Shown here: one piece after another, positions 1 to 7,342 of the stretch | Layout: each line of letters opens with the position of its first letter | Position numbering within the stretch: position 1 is the stretch's first letter | Virus record (IMG/VR): IMGVR_UViG_3300032282_002850 | Location: 1-21,637 of that record | Length of the DNA: 21,637 bases | Strand: one strand, 5' to 3' | From: a virus | Program-made: the position numbers and the translations under genes | Notes under the pieces: generated by a model | Database searches by the model: none | Seen by the model: the letters and a program-made list of their open reading frames with translations, nothing else | Told to the model about the DNA's origin: nothing

Positions 1-1
1 A

Positions 2-1753
2 GAAGAATGGGGAGAAATGAAGAGATGCAAATATGATCTTGTCTATTTTGCCACTAACTACTGTAAGATACAAACGGACGATGGTGTAAAGTTTGTGAAG
101 GATACTGCAGGTCTTCGAGATTTTCAAGAAGAGATCCTTACTTCCTTCAAAGGAAACAAATATAACATCTTGATGGCAAGTCGCCAGACGGGTAAATCAG
201 TTACTTCTGCAATCTTCATTTTATGGTTCCTTCTGTTCCATGCGGAAAAGACTGCGCTAATAGTAGCCGATAACTTTACAACTACTCGAGAACTATTAGA
301 TAAGTTTAGAATATGTCTAGACGGTCTTCCGTTCTTCATGAAACCTGGAATTAAGCACATAAACTCAGGAAACATTAAGTTCGATAATGATAGTCGTATC
401 GTTGGACGAACTACTACCAAAAAATCAGGTATTGGTCTTACTGTTAACTTACTCTACATCGATGAGTTTGCCCACATTAATGAGTCTAACTTAGACGATT
501 TCTATCGAGCAATCTTACCTACGATCACGGCTGACCCTAATGCGAAAGTAATAATCACGTCCACGCCAAACGGTCGTAACAAGTTCTACGAGATCTGGCA
601 AGACGCGATTGCTGGCATAAGTGAATACGTTCCTCTACGAGTAGACTGGTGGCAGGTTAAGGGTAGGGACGAAGAATGGAAACAAAAGGTGATTGCTAAC
701 ATGGGATCAGTCGAAGACTTTAACCAAGAATACGGTCTTCAATTCTTTTCATCAGATCAATTATTGCTCAATTCAAATGAGCTTAAGAGACTTTATGGAA
801 TACGTGCAAACTACGTCAATTCCTCCTTCATGTTGACTGAAGATAAACAGTGGATAAACGACTATTTCACAGTCCATCCAAGCTATGCAAAAAGGACGCC
901 TTTGGAATATAAAAACGATACTGCATATTATGTCTTTTCAATAGATACTGCGGATGGAGTAGGAGGCGATTTTTCGGTGCTTAACATATATAAGGCAGTC
1001 GCTCTCCCAGTAAAGGAACTCATCAAGAAGAAGGAAGCTATCCGTGGAGAGTCAGACACAGTCTCACTCATTCAGGTAGCAACACTAAGGTCTAATGAGA
1101 TCGATGTGAACCAATTTGCAGCAGCGGTCGAGTTCATAACATACGACTTGTTCAATCCTGAGAGAGTAAGGATAGTAATTGAGATGAATCACAAGGGGGA
1201 GATAATAAAGAATAGACTACAAGATAACGATGAATATTGGTCCTCGCAATTGATACACACTAAACACACAGAAATGGCAGTACAAGCTAAGCCTGGAATA
1301 AGATTGGGACCGACTAACAAGATAAAATATTGTGAAAAGTTCAAGTATTTAATAGAGGTTACTCGAATAATCCCAAACGATTACTTAACTATTGCTGAGC
1401 TTATGTCGTTCGGTAGATCTAAAGGAGGAACTTATCGTGGTCAAAACGGAAATGATGACCTGGCAATGACTAGTGTCAATCTTGCCCCAGCCTTCGAGTC
1501 ATCCCAAATGTGGGACCTTTCGATTGCCACATATGAAGCTACGAGTAAAGAGTATCGTAAAGAAGTTGAAGAAAAGATATTCAGCTTATTTAGGACAGGG
1601 TCGACTAAACCGCTCTATGATTACGATACTTTAAGAAAAGTCAACTCACCTTCAAATGGATCAGACTCTAATAAGTCAAAGTCAGCAAATGTCTTTGATT
1701 TAGAGTCTTTGGAAAAAATGAAAAAAATTAACTCCAAATTTTTTAAGAATTAG
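2..1753 (+). CDS. 17: Terminase large subunit (T4 gp17-like), 5' end outside window
   Basis: This is the DNA-packaging motor: an ATPase that drives phage DNA into the prohead and a nuclease that cuts the concatemer. Counting from the internal ATG at 17, Walker A is SRQTGKS (55-61), and Walker B is LLYIDE with D149 and E150. The RNase H-like nuclease domain supplies D310 (in FSIDTADG), E389 (in VIEMN) and D480/D481 (in GNDDLAM), the same three acidic stations as T4 gp17. The frame stays open to the window edge. The codons before the ATG read EEWGE, which continue the match to the T4 segment before its VYFAETYC, so the ATG at 17 is almost certainly internal and about 100 N-terminal residues lie upstream. 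The C-terminal tail, about 60 residues rich in S and K, is not recognised. It is followed after 39 bases by the sigma-factor operon. Confidence 0.95.
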   Translation, partial: EEWGEMKRCKYDLVYFATNYCKIQTDDGVKFVKDTAGLRDFQEEILTSFKGNKYNILMASRQTGKSVTSAIFILWFLLFHAEKTALIVADNFTTTRELLDKFRICLDGLPFFMKPGIKHINSGNIKFDNDSRIVGRTTTKKSGIGLTVNLLYIDEFAHINESNLDDFYRAILPTITADPNAKVIITSTPNGRNKFYEIWQDAIAGISEYVPLRVDWWQVKGRDEEWKQKVIANMGSVEDFNQEYGLQFFSSDQLLLNSNELKRLYGIRANYVNSSFMLTEDKQWINDYFTVHPSYAKRTPLEYKNDTAYYVFSIDTADGVGGDFSVLNIYKAVALPVKELIKKKEAIRGESDTVSLIQVATLRSNEIDVNQFAAAVEFITYDLFNPERVRIVIEMNHKGEIIKNRLQDNDEYWSSQLIHTKHTEMAVQAKPGIRLGPTNKIKYCEKFKYLIEVTRIIPNDYLTIAELMSFGRSKGGTYRGQNGNDDLAMTSVNLAPAFESSQMWDLSIATYEATSKEYRKEVEEKIFSLFRTGSTKPLYDYDTLRKVNSPSNGSDSNKSKSANVFDLESLEKMKKINSKFFKN

Positions 1754-1792
1754 AGAAATCTTAGTATACTTATACAGTATCAAAAAAACTCT

Positions 1793-2101
1793 ATGAAAAC
1801 TCTAAAATTCCAAGGTGACATCACACTAGATGAAGTTTTTAACCACCACAAAAAGGTGATATATGACAACTTGATCGCATCCGTTGAAAAGTCTCACACC
1901 GACTTAGAAAAGACTGACGCAACGATCGTAAAGATAAGTATCAATGAAGACATTTACACAATAAATCTTTCTCAAGAAAAGTTCGTAAGCGGACTAGAAA
2001 AAGCTATCTCCTTTTATGAAGAGATAGAGGAGTATGAAAAATGCGCAAAGTGTTTGAAAATGATTAACTCAATAAACAGCAAAAAAATGGAAGTAAACTA
2101 A
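1793..2101 (+). CDS. Small unknown protein, 102 aa, with C-terminal CxxC
   Basis: I do not recognise this family. The protein is mixed charged, probably alpha/beta at the start (residues 1-60) and helical after that, with a single CAKC pair (C84, C87) near the end that could bind a metal or form a disulfide. It begins 39 bases after the terminase stop, in an AT-rich gap containing GTATACTTATACAGTAT, and ends one base before the sigma-factor ATG. The two are therefore very likely co-transcribed and perhaps translationally coupled. A sigma cofactor or anti-sigma role is conceivable from position only; nothing in the sequence shows it. Confidence 0.7.
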   Translation: MKTLKFQGDITLDEVFNHHKKVIYDNLIASVEKSHTDLEKTDATIVKISINEDIYTINLSQEKFVSGLEKAISFYEEIEEYEKCAKCLKMINSINSKKMEVN

Positions 2102-2102
2102 T

Positions 2103-2726
2103 ATGAACGAACAAACCAACGCTAGAACTAATGCAAGAATCCAAGAATTATCTGAAAAACTACTACTAAACGAAGTAAGGGAAGCTGACCGTAATGAGCT
2201 TGCTAGACTAATTTATCCGAAGCTACGATATTTTATTTGGAAATTTTGTAAAAACGACTTTGACACTGAAGAGGCACTGCAGTGGACTCTTAAAAAGATT
2301 TTCAAGAACATTGCTCAATTCAATTATGAAAAGGGCAGGTTTACCACATGGATCTATACGATCGCACGTAATGAAACTCTTTTCTATCTCTATCACCTAA
2401 AGAAAAATAGTCATTATGATATCGATGCGATCCAACATAAGTTGGACTATTCAACTGACTTTGGCGAAATTCAAGTCTCATGTGGAGACCTAGACATGAT
2501 CTACAACACGACCGTCTCAGAAATACATGAGATGCCAGATCCTCTTTTACGAGGAATCGCAGTAGATAAGATGATAAGAAACAAAAAGGTGAAGGATATC
2601 GCTATAAAGTACGAGATGAACGAAAACACAGTAAAGACTAAACTTAGAAAGATTAGGTCTGATTTAAGAACTTCAATTCTCAAGAAAAATCCACAGTTTG
2701 AGGAAAAAATAAAAGTAATACTATGA
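2103..2726 (+). CDS. Phage sigma-70 family (ECF-like) sigma factor, candidate late sigma
   Basis: Directs RNA polymerase core to specific promoters. Region 2 covers about residues 30-100: a helical core-binding stretch, then the hallmark [11 protein letters not shown] (80-90) of region 2.3/2.4. Region 4 is a helix-turn-helix at about 145-190, with [17 protein letters not shown] forming the recognition part. No region 1 or 3 is evident, and 207 aa is typical of ECF sigmas and close to T4 gp55 (about 185 aa). It is not a clear gp55 homologue by eye. Its ATG follows the upstream stop by one base, and its TGA overlaps the next ATG (ATGA). Because the window is full of ATAAATAA boxes resembling the T4 late promoter, I infer that this protein is the late sigma. 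Family assignment is firm; the promoter specificity is inference. Confidence 0.85.
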   Translation: MNEQTNARTNARIQELSEKLLLNEVREADRNELARLIYPKLRYFIWKFCKNDFDTEEALQWTLKKIFKNIAQFNYEKGRFTTWIYTIARNETLFYLYHLKKNSHYDIDAIQHKLDYSTDFGEIQVSCGDLDMIYNTTVSEIHEMPDPLLRGIAVDKMIRNKKVKDIAIKYEMNENTVKTKLRKIRSDLRTSILKKNPQFEEKIKVIL

Positions 2727-3187
2727 TATTAAACAAAATAAACCCAGTCTGGGTGATTAAGTCGCTTAGAAAAAACTTGGCTGAATATCAAAAGTACAAA
2801 AGATATAAGCAAATAATATATGATCTAAATGAGGCCGGTAAGATCAGCGAAATAGGCTTTAGGGTAGATGAGGAAGCTAACCTCTACTTAGGAATAAATC
2901 TAAATCCTGAATTGCTGCTTTACTCTGAAACCTCACAAGAATCAGTAGAACTAAAGATGATCTCAGAAAAGATGCTAAAGTATACTGACTTTTTAACTAA
3001 AGAGGGGATACTTGATGTGATAACTGTAGATTACGATAGAGTAAAGAACGATTCGTTCTATGGATACATACTACAAATCAAGTTCGATTTTAAGAATTTC
3101 AGCAGAAAAGAGGTGATTTGGGCAGCGTCATATCTTTCTACCTTACTGCTTGGCCTGCTAAGCTTAATTCTAACTGCCATACTATAA
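2723..3187 (+). CDS. Unknown protein with C-terminal membrane anchor
   Basis: The family is not recognised. About 130 soluble residues, with a basic helical start (residues 10-35) and an alpha/beta middle, precede a very hydrophobic stretch at 131-154 that runs to the last residue. This is the arrangement of a tail-anchored inner-membrane protein. It starts inside the sigma-factor stop codon (ATGA overlap), so translation is coupled to the sigma gene. A sequestering or membrane-localising role for the sigma factor is possible from the coupling but has no sequence support. It is followed by the first late box at 3189. Confidence 0.75.
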   Translation: MILNKINPVWVIKSLRKNLAEYQKYKRYKQIIYDLNEAGKISEIGFRVDEEANLYLGINLNPELLLYSETSQESVELKMISEKMLKYTDFLTKEGILDVITVDYDRVKNDSFYGYILQIKFDFKNFSRKEVIWAASYLSTLLLGLLSLILTAIL

Positions 3188-3188
3188 G

Positions 3189-3196
3189 ATAAATAA
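3189..3196 (+). promoter_or_regulatory. Late-promoter-like box ATAAATAA
   Basis: The box reads GATAAATAAC and is followed by A-rich DNA, 15 bases before the ATG at 3212. It is one of the series with consensus RATAAATAAnnAAAA near gene starts. It resembles the T4 late -10 element TATAAATA. Confidence 0.6.
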
Positions 3197-3211
3197 CAAA
3201 AAGAAACTTAC

Positions 3212-3517
3212 ATGAAAAATTGGTTACAAATACTAAAGACACATGCATGGAAAGTCAGCACAGTTGTTCTTTTGCTTCTTTACTTAGCTAAAGGTTGCAC
3301 ACATTCACGAGTGGCTAAACTCGAAAAACAATATGCTGAAGATTCAGCAAAGACGCAAGCACTCCTCGATTCGTTAAGAGGCACAGTTGCAAGCAAAAAA
3401 GAAGTCCGAGATGAAATGGAAAGAACCATGTTCAATTATTTGATATATGAGGACGACTTAGATAAAGGAAAAAGTAGTCTATCTGACGTTAAAAATAAGA
3501 TAGAGTCCAATGACTAA
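3212..3517 (+). CDS. Small single-pass membrane protein with coiled coil
   Basis: 101 aa. A short basic N-terminus is followed by a hydrophobic helix at about 15-27, then a charged helical region (33-100) with heptad-like spacing that should be periplasmic. The sequence LAKGC at 25-29 resembles a lipobox but has lysine at -2 and alanine at -3, so I do not call it a lipoprotein. The topology is that of an inner-membrane spanin (Rz-like) or a generic membrane-tethered coiled coil. Its end overlaps the next gene by 8 bases, linking it to the four-helix membrane protein. It sits behind a late box. Confidence 0.65.
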   Translation: MKNWLQILKTHAWKVSTVVLLLLYLAKGCTHSRVAKLEKQYAEDSAKTQALLDSLRGTVASKKEVRDEMERTMFNYLIYEDDLDKGKSSLSDVKNKIESND

Positions 3518-4238
3518 CTGGTTTACTCGGAACCAAAATCTAATCATTAAGTTTGCGTTCCTAATCCCGATAATATCGGTAGCGACAATCTCGATATCTC
3601 ACGTAGTCAGTTGGTATGACTTGGCAAATCCAATTAGTTGGGCAGTCTACTTATCAATTGCCGTTGAGATTGCAGCAATGTCTGCAATCGCAGCAGCGTC
3701 CGTTAAAGTTAAAGGTTTTTCAGTTTGGTTCGTTTTCATAATCGTTACCTTTATTCAATTTATAGGTAACATCTACTTTAGCTATACTGAAATAAACGAG
3801 GCTTCTAAGTTCTTTAAACAGTGGGTCGAGTTGACTTCACCAGTAATGGATTCATTAGGCGTAGACATCACAGATATCATTGCACAAAAAAGAGCATTAG
3901 CTCTTTTAGAAGGTGGGCTTCTTCCGTTAATCTCTCTTACTTGTTTACACTTCTTTATTCAATATGAAGGTAAACCTAAAGAGGCGATTGAAATCGCTAA
4001 GGAGATAGAAGAACTTCAAGATGAATTGGAAGAAAGGCTAGAAGAAGATGAATTAGAAGAAGCTATCCTTGAGGAGCAGATTGCTGAGAATGATGAAAAA
4101 TCCGAAGACTTGACAGAACTTGTAATTGAAACTAAGCCTAAGACAAGACCGAATCCAAACGGTAGAGGTACGATCGTAGAAGATTACAAGCGACCGATTA
4201 GAAAACCAGGCTCGCATACTGACAGGAGGATTTGGTAG
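3510..4238 (+). CDS. Four-helix membrane protein with acidic coiled-coil tail
   Basis: 242 aa, family not recognised. Hydrophobic helices fall at about 11-31, 43-65, 70-90 and 130-150. They are followed by a strongly acidic helical stretch (157-200, dense in E, L and D) and a basic end (210-242, rich in R and K). Both termini are probably cytoplasmic. It overlaps the preceding small membrane protein by 8 bases and is followed by a new late box. A holin or superinfection-exclusion function is possible for a late-expressed phage membrane protein, but the long acidic tail fits no holin class I know. Confidence 0.7.
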   Translation: MTNWFTRNQNLIIKFAFLIPIISVATISISHVVSWYDLANPISWAVYLSIAVEIAAMSAIAAASVKVKGFSVWFVFIIVTFIQFIGNIYFSYTEINEASKFFKQWVELTSPVMDSLGVDITDIIAQKRALALLEGGLLPLISLTCLHFFIQYEGKPKEAIEIAKEIEELQDELEERLEEDELEEAILEEQIAENDEKSEDLTELVIETKPKTRPNPNGRGTIVEDYKRPIRKPGSHTDRRIW

Positions 4239-4250
4239 ATACGACTTGAG

Positions 4251-4258
4251 ATAAATAA
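4251..4258 (+). promoter_or_regulatory. Late-promoter-like box ATAAATAA
   Basis: The box reads GATAAATAAAAAAAAT and ends 15 bases before the ATG at 4274. Spacing and the trailing A-run match the other boxes in the series. Confidence 0.6.
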
Positions 4259-4273
4259 AAAAAATAATACCAA

Positions 4274-4813
4274 ATGGCAGTTCCTAACCTTAATGACGTC
4301 TGTGATTGCTGCGGAGGCTATGAAAATCAGCCATTCCTTCAGCTTTTCAACGATAAATGTTTTAAGATCGTTGATCAAAAGGACGTTAGTGAAGAATTTT
4401 GCCTAGGCGACATTTCACTAGCAGTTGATGGTTATAGCTGTATAGGTCTTAAGTTAGAAGCAGGCGGAGGCACCATCACCCTATTTGACAATCAAGTAAT
4501 AATAAACTCCCCTAGTCAGATACTAGAAAGCGGTAAAGCTTACGCTAGAGGAATACTTCTAAAGGTCACATATCCTACCTACGATAATAACTCTGAGGAG
4601 CTTGCCTTAAATAAGAAATCAGTAAAACTTTCGATAGAACGTGCGAGCGACATGCAGTCTTTAGAATATCCTCTTCATAACCTGTTCATCATGTTTACTA
4701 ACCCGAAATCAAATGATCCTGAAGATTTGATAAATAAGATAGAGGTAATAAATCCAAACCAAGACTATGTCGTTAAGATATCTGCTCTGGTGTTATTTGG
4801 AAACGCTGATTAA
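4274..4813 (+). CDS. Unknown protein, cysteine-rich N-terminus, likely structural
   Basis: 179 aa. The start MAVPNLNDV is followed by a CDCCGG cluster (C10, C12, C13), with further cysteines at about 29, 43 and 56, so an N-terminal metal site or disulfides are possible. The rest is predicted to be beta-rich, with a glycine-rich turn (EAGGGT) and short polar strands, as in virion accessory proteins. It is the first gene of a run of three close genes (4274-5693) behind a late box, just before baseplate genes. Function not recognised. Confidence 0.7.
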   Translation: MAVPNLNDVCDCCGGYENQPFLQLFNDKCFKIVDQKDVSEEFCLGDISLAVDGYSCIGLKLEAGGGTITLFDNQVIINSPSQILESGKAYARGILLKVTYPTYDNNSEELALNKKSVKLSIERASDMQSLEYPLHNLFIMFTNPKSNDPEDLINKIEVINPNQDYVVKISALVLFGNAD

Positions 4814-4827
4814 AAAACTAAATAGAA

Positions 4828-5238
4828 ATGTTAGAAAGTGGTACAGAAATAATCACATTGGAGAATGATACAGTATACTCTCCGACCTTTATTAGCACAG
4901 ATAAGAGAATTCCATTAAATGGTCGAACTAGTCTCGGCTATTGGCGAATAGGTGAGACTCAACAATACGGTGCTTCAAGAGGACCTGTATTTAAAGTAGA
5001 GTTCATTGATTTTTCTGAAATTAGCGGTAGCGTAACTCACGTAAAGATTTGGGGAATAGACAACGACGACGATAATCTCGCTCCAATATATCCGCTTACT
5101 TACCTTGCAGACCACCCAGTAATTCATGTATACTTACAAAAATTCCTTTTCTGCGATTCTTCAGGTAACGCAGTAGACCCAGAAGAGGCATATACTGTTG
5201 TAGGATATAAGAAAAGAGTTCTTCCTCTTGCTTGGTAA
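4828..5238 (+). CDS. Unknown beta-rich protein, likely virion or tail
   Basis: 136 aa. It appears beta-rich, with many short polar strands and aromatic residues (GYWRIGETQQYG at about 36-47), an acidic loop (DNDDDN) and a proline-containing end. It starts 14 bases after the previous stop; the intervening CTAAATAG is too close to the ATG to count as a late box. The stop TAA shares its last base with the ATG of the next gene (TAATG), which implies translational coupling. Family not recognised; the structural role is inferred from its neighbours. Confidence 0.65.
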   Translation: MLESGTEIITLENDTVYSPTFISTDKRIPLNGRTSLGYWRIGETQQYGASRGPVFKVEFIDFSEISGSVTHVKIWGIDNDDDNLAPIYPLTYLADHPVIHVYLQKFLFCDSSGNAVDPEEAYTVVGYKKRVLPLAW

Positions 5239-5693
5239 TGAGTAAATTAAACGAAAATATGAACCCGAGTGCAATGGGACAGAGAGACTTCGCTAGAGGT
5301 CTACCTTTCTATGGAACTAAGGGTGACTTTAATTTCACAACGGGTCGTAGTCAATTTACTCCAGGTGTTTCTATCAAACAGGCTCCACTCACTGACATGT
5401 CAATAAAGGGAGATCCTGGCGTAAGTCCAATCGACGTTAAGATGGGAACGTTAAGAACCTTCTTTAAACCAGGTGACAGAATACGCGGAATAGTCATAAA
5501 TTCGCAAGCTTCAGGGAAACCTAAGTCGATCATCGGAAAGTTACACAAGCTCATCCCAAACTATGCAAATAACACAGTTAGAGTATGGATAACTGATCCA
5601 AAGACACTAAAGATCACAGAAGTCTATGTAGACACAATCGAAAGAATGTACGAAAGTCGAGCCTTGACCTTCGAGCAATTCATTAACTCCTAG
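5238..5693 (+). CDS. Unknown protein, likely structural
   Basis: 151 aa. I chose the ATG at 5238, which overlaps the preceding TAA (TAATG), over an in-frame TTG at 5232 that would add two residues. The first 60 residues are polar, glycine- and proline-rich and probably extended. From about residue 70 there is a compact beta-type domain (FFKPGDRIRGIVI, then VRVWITDPKTLKITEVYVD), ending in a helix. This pattern suits a baseplate or neck accessory protein, but I do not recognise the family. Confidence 0.65.
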   Translation: MSKLNENMNPSAMGQRDFARGLPFYGTKGDFNFTTGRSQFTPGVSIKQAPLTDMSIKGDPGVSPIDVKMGTLRTFFKPGDRIRGIVINSQASGKPKSIIGKLHKLIPNYANNTVRVWITDPKTLKITEVYVDTIERMYESRALTFEQFINS

Positions 5694-5712
5694 AACCATT
5701 TTTCGTTTTTCG

Positions 5713-5730
5713 ATATAATATAAAAAAGAA
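5713..5730 (+). promoter_or_regulatory. Possible promoter, ATATAATATAAAA
   Basis: The 45-base gap before the gp26-like gene is T-rich and then reads ATATAATATAAAAAAG, 8 to 25 bases before the ATG. It contains a TATAAT hexamer and partly resembles the late box with its trailing A-run, but is not ATAAATAA. No clear -35 element is visible. Confidence 0.3.
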
Positions 5731-5738
5731 AATATATT

Positions 5739-6737
5739 ATGGTCGAAGAAATCAATGAAGAAGAAGCGGCTCGCTTCTTAGATGAAAGGGACCGAGAACT
5801 GGGAATAAATCAAGTCGATCCAGTTCTTGAAGAGGTGGAAACAAAACCCAAAAGCCTTGGCGTAGTTGCCAGCTATTCAGAACTAAATGAACTTTCAGGA
5901 GCAGCAGAGTCTTCTTGGAAGATATTAGATCTTAAGGGACTTCCATCAGGAGGCATGTTTTATCCAGAGGGAGCTGAACTCCTACTGAGACCTGCAAAAA
6001 CCAAGGAAATACGGCATTGGTCAACTATCGACGAAAACGATCCAATCGATGTAAGAGAAAAGATCAATTTCGTGCTTAATGCCTGTACCAAGTTTACGAT
6101 GAAGGGAATGGGCAGACCTCTTAACTTTAACGATTTCTTAGAAATAGATCGATACCACATTCTTTTTAGGATATACGAACTTACTTTCCCTAATCAAGAA
6201 AACAAGCTGTGGGCAAACATAAAGTGCGAAAACGAAAGATGCGGCCACATAAATAAGATACAAGTAGGTAGTCAAAACCTAAAGGGCTTCGAATGCCCTG
6301 AAGAACTACTAAAATGGTATTTTCCAGAAGAGAGATGCTTTAAGATAGTTTCTGAAAAATTGCAAGAGACTATTAGAATCTACTTGCCTACCTTTGGTGT
6401 CGATACTCGAATAAGACAGCGTAAAACCCTAGAAGAAAATTCCGGAGTTGAGATAGACGACGCATTCTATGAGTTTGCTCCATTTTTGGCTGGAGACTGG
6501 CGAACCTGCGATTCTTCCTATCTCGCTACCTTAAAAATAAATTCTCAAAACTGGCAACAAAATAAGTTTGTCTTTATTCATAAGTTTACTAAGATGTTAA
6601 AAGAAGCTAGTCTTAATAAGGCAGGCTGTAAGTGCGAAAAGTGCGGTAACATCACGGAGAGCCACATTTTTTTGGCCGGAAGCTTCACTGTTAAAGATAT
6701 TTTCATTATTTCAGCTAGACTTGATGAACTTATTTGA
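5739..6737 (+). CDS. T4 gp26-like baseplate hub/assembly protein with zinc-binding cysteines
   Basis: 332 aa. The core begins at about residue 64 with LKGLPSGGMFYPEG (L68-P76 central), the signature of the T4 gp26-type baseplate family ('LPS.G..Y' followed by a reference to RP and a helical region). The order LPSGG, then RP (86-87), then an acidic helical region with the D..L helices near 125-145 fits the family. Two cysteine pairs, C163/C168 (CENERC) and C299/C302 in CKCEKCGN, suggest a zinc ribbon split by about 130 residues. T4 gp26 is about 208 aa, so this version is longer, with an acidic N-terminal 55 residues. It acts in baseplate assembly. The next gene overlaps its 3' end by 14 bases. 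Confidence 0.6.
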   Translation: MVEEINEEEAARFLDERDRELGINQVDPVLEEVETKPKSLGVVASYSELNELSGAAESSWKILDLKGLPSGGMFYPEGAELLLRPAKTKEIRHWSTIDENDPIDVREKINFVLNACTKFTMKGMGRPLNFNDFLEIDRYHILFRIYELTFPNQENKLWANIKCENERCGHINKIQVGSQNLKGFECPEELLKWYFPEERCFKIVSEKLQETIRIYLPTFGVDTRIRQRKTLEENSGVEIDDAFYEFAPFLAGDWRTCDSSYLATLKINSQNWQQNKFVFIHKFTKMLKEASLNKAGCKCEKCGNITESHIFLAGSFTVKDIFIISARLDELI

Positions 6738-6939
6738 GTTAAACACTCGATTAGCGGTGAAGCTTAATCAAAGCTTCGAAACACTTTACAATATGGACTA
6801 CAACGAATATTCTCTGATCCTAAACATAGTAAACAGAGATATCGATGAAGCTAATGACTCGATAAGCACTGACTTTATACCTGACGTCCCAGTCGGTCCA
6901 GTCAAAGTCAACTTACCAGATCATCTAAGATTCAAATAA
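6724..6939 (+). CDS. Small helical protein overlapping the gp26-like gene
   Basis: 71 aa from the ATG at 6724 (an in-frame TTG at 6721 is less likely). Mostly helical and acidic in the middle (MDYNEYSLILNIVNRDI), with a proline- and valine-rich end (about 50-65). It overlaps the gp26-like gene by 14 bases in the +1 frame, a coupling often seen between tail assembly proteins and small chaperone partners. A partner role is inference. The stop codon lies inside the late box at 6936. Confidence 0.6.
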   Translation: MNLFELNTRLAVKLNQSFETLYNMDYNEYSLILNIVNRDIDEANDSISTDFIPDVPVGPVKVNLPDHLRFK

Positions 6940-6943
6940 ATAA
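6936..6943 (+). promoter_or_regulatory. Late-promoter-like box ATAAATAA
   Basis: The box reads AATAAATAATAAAAAC and includes the stop codon of the preceding gene. Unlike the others it does not sit just ahead of a long gene; the next clear ATG is at 7091, 147 bases on. Confidence 0.55.
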
Positions 6944-7090
6944 TAAAAACCTTTTCCTGAGCGAAAGATACTTTAATGGATGAATACTAATCAAGTTACC
7001 CCAAAGTCTTATCGAGTATTCGTATGCATTGCTTCGTTAGAGAACAGGCTCTTTTAGATTTACTGAAAGTAATAAAAGAACACAAGCAAT
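6944..7090. other. 147-base gap: possible structured leader or tiny ORFs
   Basis: No gene of normal size is present. There is an inverted repeat of nine bases with one G-U pair (6980-6988 with 7015-7023, loop of 26). Two 25-codon ORFs lie here. One is at 6980-7057, starting 36 bases after the late box. The other is at 7024-7101 and overlaps the start of the next gene in another frame. Neither shows a recognisable motif. Either a short peptide or a structured untranslated leader would fit. Confidence 0.4.
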
Positions 7091-7342
7091 ATGAAAAGTG
7101 AAATAGAAAGATTAAAACAGTTAACTAATGTGTATTCTGAAGTTCACACTGCGCTCAAGGAAATCTCGTCTGAGGTGATGAAACTTGATAAGATGAGTCA
7201 CGAACTTAGTGAGGTTCTTAAAAAGACTAGAGATGAGGAAAGCCAGATAATAAATAAACTAGAAAAGGCGTACAACAAAAAGTTAGAGCCCAACGACATT
7301 CTAGAAATAATTAAAACTCATGAACAAGGATCTCTTTTATAA
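7091..7342 (+). CDS. Small coiled-coil protein
   Basis: 83 aa. Almost entirely helical and highly charged, with hydrophobic residues at heptad-like spacing from about residue 4 to 65; no membrane segment. The last 23 bases overlap the next gene, whose product also carries a coiled coil after its membrane anchor, so the two may pair. Family not recognised. Confidence 0.65.
   Translation: MKSEIERLKQLTNVYSEVHTALKEISSEVMKLDKMSHELSEVLKKTRDEESQIINKLEKAYNKKLEPNDILEIIKTHEQGSLL

Noticed and set aside
17-1753. ATG at 17 as the true start of the terminase
   Set aside because: The frame is open to the window edge and the codons before the ATG (EEWGE) continue the alignment with T4 gp17; the visible product would also lack the usual N-terminal part.
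3236-3300. Lipoprotein signal (LAKGC) in the small membrane protein
   Set aside because: Lysine at -2 and alanine at -3 depart from the lipobox, so a plain membrane anchor is more likely.
4818-4825. CTAAATAG before the gene at 4828 as a late box
   Set aside because: Only a partial match and two bases from the ATG, too close for a promoter of this series.
6944-7090. tRNA or CRISPR in the gap
   Set aside because: No cloverleaf arms or T-loop motif and no spaced direct repeats are present here; none was found elsewhere in the window either.
6980-7101. The two 25-codon ORFs as one frameshifted gene
   Set aside because: They overlap in different frames, share no continuous pattern, and joining them would not give a recognisable protein; kept only as an open question.
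4730-7257. Intragenic ATAAATAA copies at 4730, 6249 and 7250 as promoters
   Set aside because: They lie within coding sequence, are read as or near Ile-Asn-Lys codons, and no gene start follows at 15-18 bases.
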